Assembly: GCA_018136815.1 (NCBI GenBank)
Contig: CM030936.1
Location: 3,268,474 to 3,332,473 of the forward strand
Direction of reading: 5' to 3'
DNA length: 64,000 bases
Origin: Isochrysis galbana
Lineage: Eukaryota > Haptophyta > Isochrysidales > Isochrysidaceae
Both the position numbers and the translations under genes were made by a program. Shown piece by piece: positions 1 to 11,701 of this stretch. The notes under the pieces were generated by a model. That model did not search any database and was not told where the DNA came from. It saw nothing but the letters and a program-made list of their open reading frames with translations. Each line of letters begins with the position of its first letter. Within the stretch, counting starts at the first letter, position 1.

Positions 1-2
1 TC

Positions 3-567
3 GCCTTCCAGCAGAGCGTTGTCCGTTCGGCCAACTTCGAGAGAGCCAACCTCTTCACCGCCTCCTTCTTTGACGCAGACCTTTCTAATTCCAACTTTAA
101 GGTGAAGATAGCCACGGCATCTGCACATGCTGCCAGCAGCAGCAATGCCCGCACAGCCTCCTTACGGTCGCCGCCGTCCTGCCCCGCAGGATGCCAACAT
201 GGCCCAATGTAATCTTGAGATGGCGGACCTGACGAACGCTGATCTGACTAACGCCGATCTGACCAACGCTTACTTGACGGGCGCTGTGCTCAACGGGCCC
301 AAGGGTGCTCTGACGAAGATTGAAAACACCGATTGGACAGATGCAGAGCTCAGGTGCACGCTTGCCCGAAGTCCTGACCCACGCACATTTGAGGCGGTCG
401 GTCAATACCAGCCTGATCCGCTGTGCGCTGACGCCATTCTTGTCGTTCTTGCACCGACACTATCTCACAGGAAGGATCAGCGCACATACCTATGTAAGAT
501 TGCTCGGGGGACCAACCCGAAGACAGGCGTGGATACTCGCGAGAGTCTTTTCTGCCCTGATCCTTGA
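3..567 (+). CDS. Thylakoid-lumen pentapeptide repeat protein (5' partial)
   Basis: Exons are 3-101, 190-353 and 471-567, joined by GT-AG introns of 88 and 117 nt. The spliced frame gives 119 residues with no start, so the N-terminus and targeting peptide lie left of the window. The first two exons form tandem pentapeptides of the A(D/N)LXX type (ADLTN repeated), and the first junction keeps the five-residue register exactly. The last exon supplies a conserved tail (KDQRTYLCKIA..GTNPKTGVDTRESLFC) with two cysteines. This tail is characteristic of lumenal pentapeptide proteins of the TL17/TL20.3 kind in plants and algae. The right-handed beta-helix is presumably in the thylakoid lumen; its biochemical role in that family is not settled. 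The second intron is a multiple of three without stops, so an unspliced read-through frame also exists. Confidence 0.85.
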
Positions 568-1197
568 GAGCAAGGACCCCTCGCATGAGATTAGGCTTGG
601 GGGAGGACGTGCGAGAAGCGTGATTGTTGCTGCTGCACGGTGCACGGCTCCTCGACCTCGACTTGGATTTTGAAGATATGAATGCTCGCCGAGAGTGAGT
701 GACAAGCTCAACATTGATGCCGTGCATCTAGTTGCAGTCTTAGTACTACGCCGAGAGTGGCTTGGTGGTGTATCGCATGGCTGCGCCACGTATGAGTTCA
801 GAGTTCGGACAAGCTAGACCTGGGGTCCACGAGCGGTGGTGTGCCAAGTCGCGAGTCATCTCGTTCTAGTTTTTGAGTCTTCTTTGGACGTTTTCGCCTT
901 TGAGCGCTTGTCGGGCTGCCGGAAAAGGGGATCGTTGCCTCGGAGGCGATGGGGGCTGCGGTCACGCGACCTTGCGTGGCATATACCTGATACCCGTATC
1001 CATGCGCCAGCCCTGGCCTAGCCCTTGCAAGCACCGGGAACCGAGCCCAGGGGTTTCGCCGCCTACCCCGGCCCCCGCAGCCCGCCTACCCCGCCCCGCA
1101 GCCCCACATGAGAGCCTAGCTACGCCACCTTCTTTAGAGAGGTTCATCTTTGTTGGCTAAAAAGTAAGCGGTGTTCTTCAAGCTCCACGCAACTACG
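568..1197. other. Intergenic, no gene seen
   Basis: This stretch lies between the pentapeptide gene and the first repeat element. Short open frames exist on both strands but none shows a recognisable motif or splice structure. It presumably holds the 3' UTR of the upstream gene. Confidence 0.5.
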
Positions 1198-2095
1198 TTC
1201 ATACTTGCTTCACCCATGGAGGGGCCTCTACCTCTCACCTCTCACCTCTCCCTCTCCCCTGCTGCCTTCTGTGGACTGTGGAGGGCTGGAGGCTGGAGGA
1301 GGAACCACCCACCCTCCACCCTTTTGGCATGCCTTATGGCATACCAGGGGCAGAATGCTCTCCTCCTCTCCTCCTCCTCCTAACTCATACCCCTCCCCAT
1401 AGGCTTGCCTTTCTCTCACTCCCTTGGCCCACAAGGGCCACAGCCCATTGCCATTGCCATTGCCATTGCTGCCCAACCCCTCCTCCCCCATTGCCCATTG
1501 TCCATGCTGTTCGACGGCAGGCAGGTGCAGCGTGGGCGCCTCCGGAGCTCAGGAGCGCCAGCGAAAGAGAGGCAGGGGAGGCCAGGGGCCCAGACCCAGC
1601 CTCCTCTGCCCCTTGAGCTGGCCTCCAAGAGCCTCTAGGGGTCGCTAGTTGGTTCAGCTCGAGGCACCTGCCTGCCGCAAGCGCAAGCGCAAGCGCGCCA
1701 TTGCCATTGCGCGTGCCGCAAGCCGCAAGAGAGAGGAGAGAGAGCGCGGAGAAGGCCGGGTGTTGGGCGAGAGCGAGAGCTCCGCCAAACGAAAAATAGG
1801 TAAGTCTCGCGCCTGTTGTTACAGGATAAGTCGGGACCGAGGCCGCCGCCAGCCCGGTAGGCATGGGCTAGCCGCGATGGGCCAGGGCGAACGAGGCAGG
1901 AGGCAGGCGAGCCTGCCTAGGGAGGGAGTGGGTCAGCTATGCATCCTGGCATCCGGGCCCTGGCATGCCATAGGGCATGGCAGGAGGGTGGGTGGTTCGT
2001 CCTCCCCCACAGCCACAGCAGGGGAGGAGTGGGGAGAAGGGGGGGCTCGTGCCCCCCCCCCATGGGTCAGCAAGTATAAAATTAGTTACAACCAC
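1198..2095. repeat. Family-A repeat, inverted-pair copy
   Basis: The left end (atacttgcttcacccatgg, 1201-1219) and the right end (cccatgggtcagcaagtat, about 2058-2076) are inverted versions of the same terminus seen at 7625, 19880 and 44681. Both flanks also carry the inner block with the 'ggcatgcc...ggcatgcc' motif and 'gaggaaccaccca'. The centre (1790-1865) holds the conserved ggtaagtc...ttacag block also present in the 19.1-kb and 42.7-kb copies. I see no coding capacity. I found no clear target-site duplication, so whether this is two head-to-head copies or one TIR-type derivative is open. Confidence 0.65.
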
Positions 2096-2393
2096 TAACT
2101 CAAACCTGGCCAAAATGGCTAGGCCCTTCGCTTAGCCGATGTGGGTGCGTGCACTAACTCATCCAATCAATTAATCAAAGCCGTGCTTGATACAAACCCT
2201 TTCCACCTTGAAGAACATTTTTAGACCCAACCTTATCATATGAAAGTTTGATCTGGAATAACCCACGATACCCGAGCACGACAAATGTGCCAAGAAGGTG
2301 TTACTAGCTCATCGATCCGTGGGGTTTGCCATGGGCGAGAGACAACCCCACGAGTGTGCAACAAGCCAGCTTCGGCTACGTGCGAGAGACGTG
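2096..2393. other. Intergenic
   Basis: AT-richer than the surroundings and lies downstream of the CLC gene stop on the minus strand. It probably contains that gene's 3' UTR. No further structure recognised. Confidence 0.4.
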
Positions 2394-5300
2394 TCAGCCT
2401 TCTTCGCCTGTTAATTGCGAACGTCTTATGACTCCAATGTATTGACCGGCGTGTGTCACGTATGCGTGCTCAGTCGCAAAGAGGGAAAACTGCATGTGAA
2501 TGGTTGACAATGGCGTGGCGGCCAGCACGACCGTAGGCGCGTAATTTATTGCGGCTAAACGTCCCCTCCTACCTAGTGGTGCATCCAAGCCCAGGTCGAG
2601 GGGAGTGGCCAGTAGCGCAAGCTTTTCTTCGCTGAATTCATCTCCAGCGGCCGCGCCGCTACCTGTGCTGGCATCGCGACCGAGGGCAGGACACTCAAGC
2701 TGGCCAAATCGTGAAATTACGACTCTTGGTGGTAGGTGCGGCGTCGAACGGCTCGTGGGACTCCTCATACCCGTCGCTTTTTCACAGCTATGAAGAGGTG
2801 ATGCAACCCTTCTCGGATCGATTGCTATGCCGGTACTAGATGATGCGAGTGCCGACTCGCTATTTACCGTGTCAACCAACACGCTCTCCGGCAGCACATC
2901 GCTAGACAGCTTGAGTGAATCGCGTGCCGAGGACATCGACGATGCAAGCCCCTCACCCTCTCCAAAAGGCCCGCTTGTGAGGACCTCCGACGTCGAGCGG
3001 ACCAAGGAGGGAAAGTGAGAAATAGTCCACGGTGGGGTCAACTGCACGCCTACTAGTGCCTCGGTCACCCTAGACGCAAGCTGATCAAGGACCGACCCGG
3101 TCTTTGGCTCCTGTTTGAAGATCCAATGGGAGGGAGGGTTGTGAAAGTGAAAAAAATGCACTCTCTGTGCGAGACTAGTACAAAGAGTAGTAAGGTGACT
3201 TGAAGTATTGAAATCCTCGGGCAAGGAATGAGAAAACGTCAAGTTCCGAGGCACTTACATCGGTCTCGGCGAACAACCGGTCGATTTGTGCTTGGAGGAA
3301 TGCTTGCGGCACTGACGCAACTAATGCGCCATGGACGTCAACAATCGGCACTTCGCGCGATTCAGAGGCGCGAAGAACACGCAAAGCATCCCCGTAGGAA
3401 CAGGGCGTGACAAGAGGTACCAGAGAGGCATCCATAACATCGGTTGCCGTGCGACGAGCGGCGTGATGTGGCTTGAGAGGCTGAATGTAAGGCAACTTGT
3501 TGAGTGCCAACATGGTGTCGTATATGGAGGCATTGCACGCGTTACCGACACCGGTGGCTAGCAACACCGCAACAAGGACTGGAAGCATGTGATTCAGCTG
3601 CCCGGTTAGCTCGAACACAATCACCGAAGTTGAGACCGTTCGCGTAACCCCAGCAGCGAGAGCGGCGGCTCCGACTACGGCATAACCGCCCGCAGTGATC
3701 ATCATATCGACGGGGGTGAGGTCATTGAGGAGCTCGCCATATAAACGGCCGAGGGCTGCGCCAATGAGGAAGACGGGCGTGAAGACACCGCATGAAATGG
3801 GGCACCCCACAGCCACACATGTGAACACAAATTTGCAAACGACGTATATCACGAGATTGATTCGCAACGAGGGGTTCAACCATCTTGCAGCCATGTCAAA
3901 GCTGTGAGGGTGGAAGTGGGAAGAATTGGGGTCACATGCGGTTGCACTGCAGGTGCCAGGTGCAGCCGCTAAATGGCCCTCCATGGAACGCGAGGCAATC
4001 CTATGCTAGACACCGTGAAATGGATTGGGTTCTAGGAACATAGCAGCAAATGGCGCAACCTTATAAGAGCTCTAGGCATGCAACATGGAAGAGGCTGAGG
4101 GTATACAATGTCCACTCTACCGAAGAGCAATGGCACCACGTTCCACCAACACGTGATGGCAAGGATGCGAACTACCTGGAAGGTCGGAAGAGCTCATTGA
4201 TCACCTCTTGGGGGGCAGAGCGAAAAAAGCCAAATGGGAATGTTAGCATGGCCGATGAAAATGCGACGAGAAGAGTGTAGCCGTATCGGGAGAGCAATAT
4301 CTCGAGAGCTGCGTGCGAGCTGAAATCACATCGCAGCAGGGTACATAGACAGTCCATGATGCCACCCTTGCCGTCATTGCCACCGACTCCTCCACGCTGT
4401 CGCTGCCGCTCCAACAGCAGCCGCCGCCGTGATCCGTGGCGTGAAATTGTCTCCCGGAGCTCACGTACCAGCGTGATCAACGATGAGGTGGCGGTGACGA
4501 AAGCAGCGCCAACAAGACCACAGATGATTCCAAGAACACCGAATGCATAAATCTCTCCGTTGTGCATGATTTGCTCCATATCGGCAAAGCCAGTCTTCTC
4601 AAATCCCTGCGCAACACGACAGGGTGTAGAAAGCCAAAGTTTCCACAGAGATAAAGACTGGAGCCAGACTCAACCATGCCTCCATACGACCAAAGGCGCA
4701 TCCAAGATCGTGTGGTTGCTCCTGCCTCATTCCTCGATCGCCGCCCATGCTACGGCGCTTGCCGGCCGTTGTCGCTATTCTCACCTGTCCGAGTGACCCC
4801 GTGTCTCGCAGACCACGGAAGACCAGAGCGCCGCATACGGACGCAAAGAGCGACTTCCACAAGTGTTGGACAGAATAATACGTGGAGGTAACCTCGATGG
4901 AAAACAAAACGCCCCCAACAGGTGCACCAAATGTAGCTGCCACTCCGGCTGCACATGCAGCCTACATGTTGCGGAGGAGAATTCAGAGACGGCAGGGGGT
5001 ATGGGTCAGTTGATGGCGAGCTGCGGCTCATAGGTTACTTATTGAAGCGTGCGGGATAGATTCCCGCATCCCGCGAAGAGTCTACCAGAAAAGCTGCTCT
5101 CCAACGCGCTGCAACCGCCCACCACTGGTGTTGGCCAGCTACAAGTGTGTGCACACACCGACAGCATCTGCCGCTTCAGCCCGTCGTCCCTGGCGATCCT
5201 TCGGAATCCAGGCATGCGCATGAAGAGTGCAGCCGCGCATGCCGTGATGTGCACATACGGACCCTCTTTGCCGACGGACAGGCCACCAGCGAGAGCAAAT

Positions 5301-5962
5301 ACCAGCGAGAGCATCTTGGCACAAAGTGTGCGGACCGATAGATAGTCGTGTACGCGCATTCCTGCAGCACACGTTCGAGGGCTCAGTGGCGAGAGGGCAA
5401 CAGGCAGGCAAACGCACAAACATGTGAGTGAAGTCAAGCAAGCACCTGCGAGAACGCTCTTCATCTGAGGAATTCCGGAGCCGGCTGATGCAGGGCCAAT
5501 GAAGTCGACACACATGGCGGAGATAGTGCAGGAGAGCAGCGCAGAGCCCGTCCACACGGCATACGAGTGCAGGAACGAGCTCTCGCTCTGCGCAGTCCTC
5601 GCGCGCTGTGCGACGAGCGTCTCTATAAGGTGGTCGAGCAGGAAGGCGAGTAGGTTGGCAGCGATCCCAATGAGCAGGAGGAGCATAGTCTCTTGCGCAG
5701 CGTAGAGTACCTCTGGATTGATTTGAAGAAACCTGTGTGTGGGCAGCGCCGACCGACCACGCGTGCTCGCCTCGCTCAGCTCCTCATCCTCTAGCTCGAT
5801 CTCCTCGAGCAGCAGCCCTTGAGTATCGGCCAGCCGGCCCAGCCCCGGCCGAGCCAGGTCAAGGCCGCTCGTCCATGTGGCGGAGGCCATGGGCCGAGGG
5901 CTCTCCCTTGGGGGCTTGTCTCGCCCTCGCAACCAAAGTAAAACTCTTCCCTTTTCGAGCAT
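2394..5962 (-). CDS. CLC-family chloride channel with C-terminal CBS pair
   Basis: Six exons on the minus strand (5962-5446, 5361-5159, 4961-4785, 4606-4176, 3901-3259, 3164-2394) give 913 residues with all phases matching and GT-AG introns of 84-274 nt. Selectivity-filter motifs are visible: GSGIPQ at 161-166 and GKEGPYVH from 203, with the gating glutamate E205 present. GGVLFSIEVTSTYY starts at 256. The position that is a proton glutamate in CLC exchangers is V264, as in animal ClC-0/1/2 channels, so a Cl- channel is more likely than a 2Cl-/H+ antiporter. The CGVFTPVFLIGAALGR block and CBS1 lie in exon 5; CBS2 (HAYVTHAGQYIGVI) ends exon 6. A serine/threonine-rich linker separates the CBS domains. 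The ATG at 5962 was chosen; the 15 in-frame bases upstream begin with GTG only. Confidence 0.9.
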
Positions 5963-6317
5963 GAAAGGTCCTTCCACCGCATGGAAGCTAGCCCTAGACC
6001 AGTAGAATAGTCAAAATCCGACAGAGCGCGGGCGTCGCGCCTCCAGGGGGAGGGGGCGGGGTCTTTTCAGAATAATGAGACTATTTTCAGATAAATTCGA
6101 CTGTTTGAGTGGTACTCCAAATAAAAGTAGTACTACTGGTAGTAATCAGTGGTGTACTATTTTCAGAAAAGTAAGACTGTTTGACTAGAGGCTACTGGTG
6201 CTTCTCGGACAAGACGCTTTTCTAGTGAGTTGGAGTTGGATAAAATTCTTCCCTTGACATTTGAAGGGCCCTTCCACCGAATGTACAGTATGGGTGTATG
6301 GGTATATATGGGTGCAC
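5963..6317. other. Upstream region of the CLC gene
   Basis: Contains the presumed 5' UTR and promoter of the CLC gene (minus strand). A direct repeat of 'attttcaga..aa.tgactgttt' type occurs near 6070-6185. No coding potential recognised. Confidence 0.4.
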
Positions 6318-6507
6318 CCCAGATGGGAAATACGAAATACGTATTTACCGTATATGGCCAGAGACCAAATACATATGTATTTGGCTGCATTTGAAGCGTG
6401 TCCTGGGTAGTAGGCCTCGAATGTACTTGAAATGTATTTGGCCTCAGGCCAAATACATATGTATTTGGCTGTATTTGCAGGCCCCTGCACCGTATTTCCC
6501 ATCCAGG
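6318..6507. mobile_element. hAT-like MITE, copy 1
   Basis: Element of 190 bp with terminal inverted repeats of the form CC(C/T)AGATGGGAAATACG / CGTATTTCCCATC(C/T)AGG. The flanks are the perfect 8-bp direct repeat gggtgcac (6310-6317 and 6508-6515). The interior is largely palindromic, with repeated aaatacatatgtattt blocks, and has no coding capacity. Eight-bp duplications are typical of hAT-superfamily transposition; the family assignment is inference. Confidence 0.85.
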
Positions 6508-6515
6508 GGGTGCAC

Positions 6516-6722
6516 CATTAAGAAGTCGGGGGAAAAGGTCTCTTACTCTTAGCCTTTCTTATGAGATTCCAAAACTGGGCCCTCCTTCTTATTCGGAGCG
6601 GCGAAGTCGAAGTATCTTACTTCTTATTTCTTCTCGCCCACCAGAAATAGTAGATAGTACTTCTTACTTCTTCTCCTCCCTCCCCCCCCCCCCCCCCGCG
6701 ACGCGCGACAGCGACAGCCACG
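6516..6722. other. Short spacer with poly-C tract
   Basis: Contains a tract of about 20 C near 6680-6698, directly before the small ORF at 6723. No other feature seen. Confidence 0.4.
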
Positions 6723-6977
6723 ATGTCGCTTCCCCAGAAGATGGCAGTCCTGCGCGCCACCTTTGGGATGCCGGACGGAGTACCGCACCTGGCGGATGTG
6801 TCGACCATGAACAAAGCGCTCGGCATCACCTGCGAGGGCACCGTCATGCAGCAGCTGGATCGGCTCACTCTCCTTACAACTGGCCGGCCGAACGGGCCGA
6901 GTGCCCAACTTTCGAACGCTACCGGGCGGGCTGCCGGCGCTTTCTCGGTCATCCACTGGGATAGAATGCACTCATGA
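6723..6977 (+). CDS. Hypothetical small ORF (84 aa)
   Basis: An ATG-initiated frame of 84 residues lies immediately after a poly-C tract. The segment around residues 15-50 (PDGVPHLADVSTMNKALGI) looks like two amphipathic helices with balanced composition, unlike the low-complexity shadow frames around it. I do not recognise the family and cannot see splice partners with confidence. It could be a short gene, the first exon of a longer one cut by the following repeat, or chance. Confidence 0.3.
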   Translation: MSLPQKMAVLRATFGMPDGVPHLADVSTMNKALGITCEGTVMQQLDRLTLLTTGRPNGPSAQLSNATGRAAGAFSVIHWDRMHS

Positions 6978-7019
6978 ATAGGAGCCCAGAAGCACTAATC
7001 TCTCTCGCCGAAGCGAGTG

Positions 7020-7625
7020 GCCGCGGCGAGCCGCGGCCCTTCCCTCCTGGTTCTGGTTGGTGCCCCGTCTTCTCTTACCCAAACGGGGCGAGAAGACACG
7101 TAAACGCCGGAGGGGAGAGCTGCCACTCCCCCCTCCCCTCCCTCTTCCCTCTTCCCTCTTCCCTCTTCCTCCTCTCTTCCCTGCGGCTCTAGCTCTAGCC
7201 TATGGCGCGCGCCTGCGGCCCCTCTTCAGGTCCCCAGGAGGCCTGCAGGGGCCTGGGAGCGCAGCTGCGCAGCTCAGGGGGCAGGTGAGGCTGGGGCATG
7301 GCCCTGGCCCCTCCCGCCTCTCCCTCGCTGGCTCTCGAGCCCCTGCCGGTCGACTGGAGCTGGCTGGGGGGGTCCTGATCAGGGGGGCCCAGGGGGAGGA
7401 GGGGTTGGTCAGAGGGATTGGCTGGCCACGACAAACCAGGGCGGGCGATTCAGATTCAGGCGTGCCTGTGGGAAGAGGGATGGGTCAGCATGGCAGTGTA
7501 CTCCTGGCAAGCCCTCAGGCATGCCAGGAGAGTGGGTGGTTCCTCTCCCGTGGCGGGAGAGGAGTGGAGGGGGGGGGGGGGGGGCTCGTGCCTCGCCATG
7601 GGTGAACCAAGTATAAACTTAGTTC
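7020..7625 (-). repeat. Family-A retroposon, degenerate copy
   Basis: The block from about 7190 to 7625 aligns by eye with the 19.1-kb and 42.7-kb copies. It includes the 'ggcgcgcgcctgcgg' motif, 'ctcagggggcag', 'ctctccctcgctgg', 'gtgggtggttcctc' and the terminal ccatgggtgaaccaagtata. The left boundary is uncertain and I find no clear target duplication. Transcription sense is inferred as minus, because the LINE-like end lies to the left in complete copies. Confidence 0.6.
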
Positions 7626-8176
7626 TGAACGCCAGGCCCAAGGTAGTGCACCTAGGCCGGACCCCGGAGACCAAAGAAAACGGAATGAATAGGGGGAAGG
7701 GAAGGATATGGAGGAAAAGGAAGTAAGGGCGATGTCCTGGAAAGTAGTAGGTGTTAGCCAGGATCCTCAGATGTTTTCATTAGACCTAGATCCCCTGGAG
7801 GGGACTGATTTCCCGACTACAGCACATTCTGCCCACTTTGTCTATTCGTCGTGGTGCGAGGTTCTCATAGTCTTAAGAACTGTGGCACAACAGAAAGGGG
7901 CCATCAACATGGCAACTTACGACGTGTCGAGTAGCCCTCATAGAAAAAAAGATAAAAAGCGGTACGTAGCCGGAATGCTGGAGTCGGAACTACGGCCGCA
8001 TGAAGGATGAAGGCCGGTGGGTGGAATTTGGGCAGAAATGGACACTGGGCGATTAAAGGCGCTATGCGATCTTGCAGGTCCAGTAATTCATCTTTAGCCA
8101 GATTGTGGGGATCTCACTTGCCTAGCATTGGGCGCTGTCAGTAGGATCCATGCCCTCATATGGTGGGTTGGCCTAT
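7626..8176. other. Intergenic, no gene seen
   Basis: An open frame of 100 codons (7708-8010, +) shows no recognisable motif. The region lies 3' of the glycosyltransferase gene. Confidence 0.4.
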
Positions 8177-10271
8177 CTACGGCCCAGGGGTGGGCTTCCA
8201 CGGATTTTTCTCGTCCCAACGCCTTCCAAAACGATCAACATGAGGAATGTCCCAGAGCAGGTCGTACCAAAAATGCCCCGGCGACCGATCTCTCGTCCCA
8301 ACACAGCACCAGCCTCCTCCTAGCCACTTCATCGTCTCCATGAAATCTTCCGAGCGTTTCCCAGACTGGAGTTGTACGGAAAAGCCTCCTGGTCGAAGGC
8401 TTTCAAAGTGTATAAGGTGTGTTCTTGTCGCCCCCTCTCGCAATGCGCGCAGCACGTCGCCCTCGGGCATGGGTGCCGCCTTGAAGACGACGGTCTCTCC
8501 AGCCTGTAGCTGTGTTGCCAACGTAGGCGACCCTGGTTGTACGGGGAGATAGGCACCGTCGTCGCAATGGGCGCATTTGCGTGCAGGTGCCTCCGGCACA
8601 TCCACGTTCAACACCCGCAAAGGTTTTGCTGCTGAGAGACGATTGCGCAATGCCGAGTGCTCGAGCAATCGCAGCGGCAGCTTTGGCAGTTGCCCGCTCG
8701 GCGGTTTGCCGGCCACGTAGTGCATACGTAGCACATGATCTGCCGGACACCTACGTGGACATGAAGGGCGCAATAAAGCTGAAGTGCAACTGCGGTCATA
8801 TGGCGAACCGCAGACTATTGCACAGGGCAATCGCAAGGCTGCCGTGGAACAGGAGGCCGCGAGAAATGCCGTCTCGACTATAGTGTTGCTCTGCATACCA
8901 ATATGGCAGCGCCATAGCGCAGCCAGCTGAGCCACGGCATCGTATCCCGGAGTGCGCAAAATTCGTGACAGTCTCGAGTCCGCAGAGGAAGCGTGGGAGC
9001 ACAAGCGTGCGATTGAGCACGAGGGCGAGGGTGAGAGCTGTACGCAGCTGCAGGAGCTGGTGGTTCATCAGCTCGAAATGGGCAGCGACAATAGCGTCGG
9101 AGGCAACCATGTTGCGCCGAGGCAGGGTAGACGCGTTGAAGAGCGGAGTAAGCTGTGGTGGCAAATCGGGTGAGTAGGAGATGAGCCCTCCCGGAGGATC
9201 GAACCTCTCGGGAGGGTCGACTTGCCATATCCTAGCCTCACGCATACGATGGCGCTTGCCCGCCTGGTCGCAGTTCTGGAAAGTGAGATGCACGGCAAGC
9301 GGCGCTACGCCCAACGCGCGATTCTGCCGCTGTATGAAGAAGACATGTCCGGAGGGAAAGAGGTGGCACGGGAGCAGCCCGAGTTGCAACTTGCCATCGT
9401 AAGCATCGATTAGATTGCTGGACATGGTCTTCGTGATGCGCACCCCACGGCGAACAAGCTCGTTGAGAGCTTGCTGGTCATTTCTCCAGTTGGAAAACGC
9501 CTTGTCATCAGCAAGCGCTGCTGCCCATGCCTCTGCGAGCTGGCGGGCCACGGGCGACATGAAAAAAAAGCCTGTATTGAGCTCTGGACCCCAGCCAAAG
9601 GACGGACTCTCTAGGGTGCTCTCATTCAACGCCGTGGCTGACGTACCGAAGCCGTCGGTGTGGAAGAGAATATCAGCACCAAGCCTACGCGCCTGGCTGA
9701 GGAAAGGCGCCGGGTCGCCAAGTACGGCTACATCAGCATCTACAAATAATATGCTCACATTAGCAGCGAGGACAGTAAGCGTCAACTCGGCCTTGGTGCG
9801 CCCCATCTGAGCAAAGCCTGGGCTTCCCCACCGCGCTTCGGTGGAACCAATCGAGCTACGTAGGCTGAAGCAAGCGCCGCTATGAGTGAGCCCCACTTCG
9901 GCCTCAGCATCCGTCGCGCCGACCAGAGCTGCGCCGCCGAGAGATGTGCGCCTGAGCAAGAGCAGCCAGTTAAGCGCGAAGTCGACCTGGACCGCGTTGA
10001 CAAAGGTGAGAACCGCAACATTGAGTCCAAGCGGGGAGGCCGCGCCAGCGACGCGCAGCTGGCGCGTCGATAGAGCCCCGCATCCAGCCGGCTCATGCGG
10101 CGAGTGAGCCCGTCTATGTATTGGCTCTGGCTTTGCCACGGTTGCGCCGCCTCGCGCGAAACGGACGGTGTGCTGGGCGCGCTTGGAGCGTAGACCGACC
10201 AGTCCTAAGTGTGCGATCGCCACCAGCACGAGCGCGCTGAGCACGAGCAGCAGACCTCGAGCTCGCACCAT
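8177..10271 (-). CDS. GT77-type glycosyltransferase (XEG113/RRA-like arabinosyltransferase family)
   Basis: Two exons (10271-8899 and 8750-8177) joined by a 148-nt GT-AG intron encode 648 residues. The ATG at 10271 is preferred over the longer frame because it starts a short basic stretch followed by a hydrophobic segment (residues 6-28), a type II Golgi signal anchor. A nucleotide-diphospho-sugar transferase domain follows, with the metal-binding DAD at 178-180 in LFVDADVAVLGDP. The downstream block LPRFLCGLETVTNFAHSG and the cysteine-rich segment across the intron (ALPYW/CPADH) match the C-terminal part of plant XEG113-type proteins, which add arabinose to hydroxyproline glycans of extensins. 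A wall or scale glycoprotein substrate is inferred; donor and linkage cannot be read from sequence. Confidence 0.8.
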
Positions 10272-10563
10272 TCCGTGCCGTCCCTCTTGCCGTTTGCTAC
10301 CATGGTATGATAGAAGGGGAAGCGTCTTAACCCTAGTACGTCCGTAGCCCGCGAGACGGACGCTCGGGACGTTTTTAGTACATATTGCTATATTGGGAGC
10401 CCCTAGGGGCACTAGGAGGGCTCCTGGGGGCCTCCGAATGTGAATTGGGGCCCCTCCTGGGCCTAGCTAGATCTCCCAATCACAAATTCGTCAATTGTGC
10501 TTGGTTTTGGAAGCGCGGGAAAACGTTTCCACGAAAGAGGTTGGCGCGAGCCCGTTTCCCTCC
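10272..10563. other. Upstream region of the glycosyltransferase gene
   Basis: Presumed promoter and 5' UTR of the minus-strand glycosyltransferase. An alternative frame extends the ORF to 10412 but lacks family features. A small run of 'ggggcccctaggggc'-type G/C palindromes lies near 10398-10455. Confidence 0.35.
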
Positions 10564-11356
10564 TCAAGGCAGCAAGCTGGTGATGCGGTGCTGCTCCTTG
10601 CAACCATATGTAGCAGCACAGTTATCAGTGAGCCTGTTCTCCAAATACTCATAAGCCCCTTTGACATGCTCTAAGAGCTTTAGCCACATGGGGAGGGCAC
10701 ACACATCAATGGCAGCTCTCGTCTCTTGCTCGCCCTTGACTCGCAACGTCGAGCCATCCGCGTACGCGATTGCAAACGTGCCATCGGAGTGAATAGCGCA
10801 TACCTTACCGTGAAACCAATCATGGTAAGGCGCCTCGTAATACTCGAGAGTTGCGAGGCCTACCACGATCGGCTCAGTCGCCCTCAAAAGTGCTGCCACA
10901 TTGGGGAAGTGGGCTGCATGTGTGCCCAAGCTGCGCCCACGCTCGCGCAATCCCTCCAACAGATCATGCACTAAGAGAATCTCTAGACCGTCACCCTCCA
11001 ACTGATAGGTGGTTTTGCACAAAACCTCCATGTCCATCGCCAATGCCAATTCCAGTCGTAGTGTCTCTTTCTTCGCGCGATAGATGCTTAGCATACTTTG
11101 GGTGGTAGTCCCTCCCACACCCTCGCTGTCTAGTTGTTCGAGAAAAGTACCGAGAGTGCCGAAGTTGACGGCGAGGTCCTTCATAGTGTGCTGTAGCGTG
11201 TGAGACGAACACAATAAGTCCGTCGCGTTCACACACAACGAAAGCAATATTGTTTGCAGGCTACCCCGTTCGTCGCACAGCTGTCTCGGGACAGGCCGAC
11301 AATCCTGTCCATCTCCAAACCCAACTCCTTCATGATAAGGTGGTTGATTAGCCTAA
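10564..11356 (-). pseudogene. hAT-like transposase remnant with Tudor-like segment, frameshifted
   Basis: The minus strand carries a typical block of these transposases: KELGLEMDRIVGLSRDSCATNGVAC followed by LLCSSHTLQHTMKDL. The two parts are in different frames, with the break near 11262-11270. Further on are the characteristic YQLEGDGLEILLVHDLLEGLRERGRSL and a short Tudor-like stretch, GKVCAIHSDGTFAIAYADG (about 10775-10831). This arrangement is known from transposase-like proteins abundant in several algal and oomycete genomes. The N-terminal DNA-binding part is not recognisable. The frame break and missing N-terminus make it a decayed copy. Family naming is from memory of the motif pattern, not a search. 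Confidence 0.6.
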
Positions 11357-11431
11357 GCAGCATGCATGCCGCCGTTCATGTGTTTCGCCGCCGTCTTTAC
11401 TGCTATCAAACGGGTGGCAACGCATTCAAAG

Positions 11432-11701
11432 TTAGAAGGGCTGCTGTTTTCGCAGTTGTTCATGCAGTCGTTCAGTCGCAAATTCTAGCATTTGTTTCGC
11501 CGAATTCAGTTGCATAACTACGTGGAGTTTATCGGCTGGTGTGTTCGCAATTGTGTACATATCAGCCGACAATGTGCTTAAATTACTCGCAATTCTAATT
11601 GCCAGTGTCCACTGTTTCGCTTCAAGGGCATCATTGCATTTGTTATAAAGTTCACACAAGAAGTCTTTGGGCATCTCTCTCTGATATGTTACCTGAAACA
11701 T
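11432..11701 (-). CDS. Hypothetical C-terminal exon or small protein
   Basis: An ATG frame of 89 residues, helical in character (many L, A, K and Q). A plausible splice acceptor (tttcag before 11695) precedes it, so it may be the last exon of a longer minus-strand gene rather than a complete protein. I do not recognise the sequence. It could also be the N-terminal part of the adjacent transposase remnant, although no frame joins them. Confidence 0.3.
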   Translation of the reverse strand: MFQVTYQREMPKDFLCELYNKCNDALEAKQWTLAIRIASNLSTLSADMYTIANTPADKLHVVMQLNSAKQMLEFATERLHEQLRKQQPF

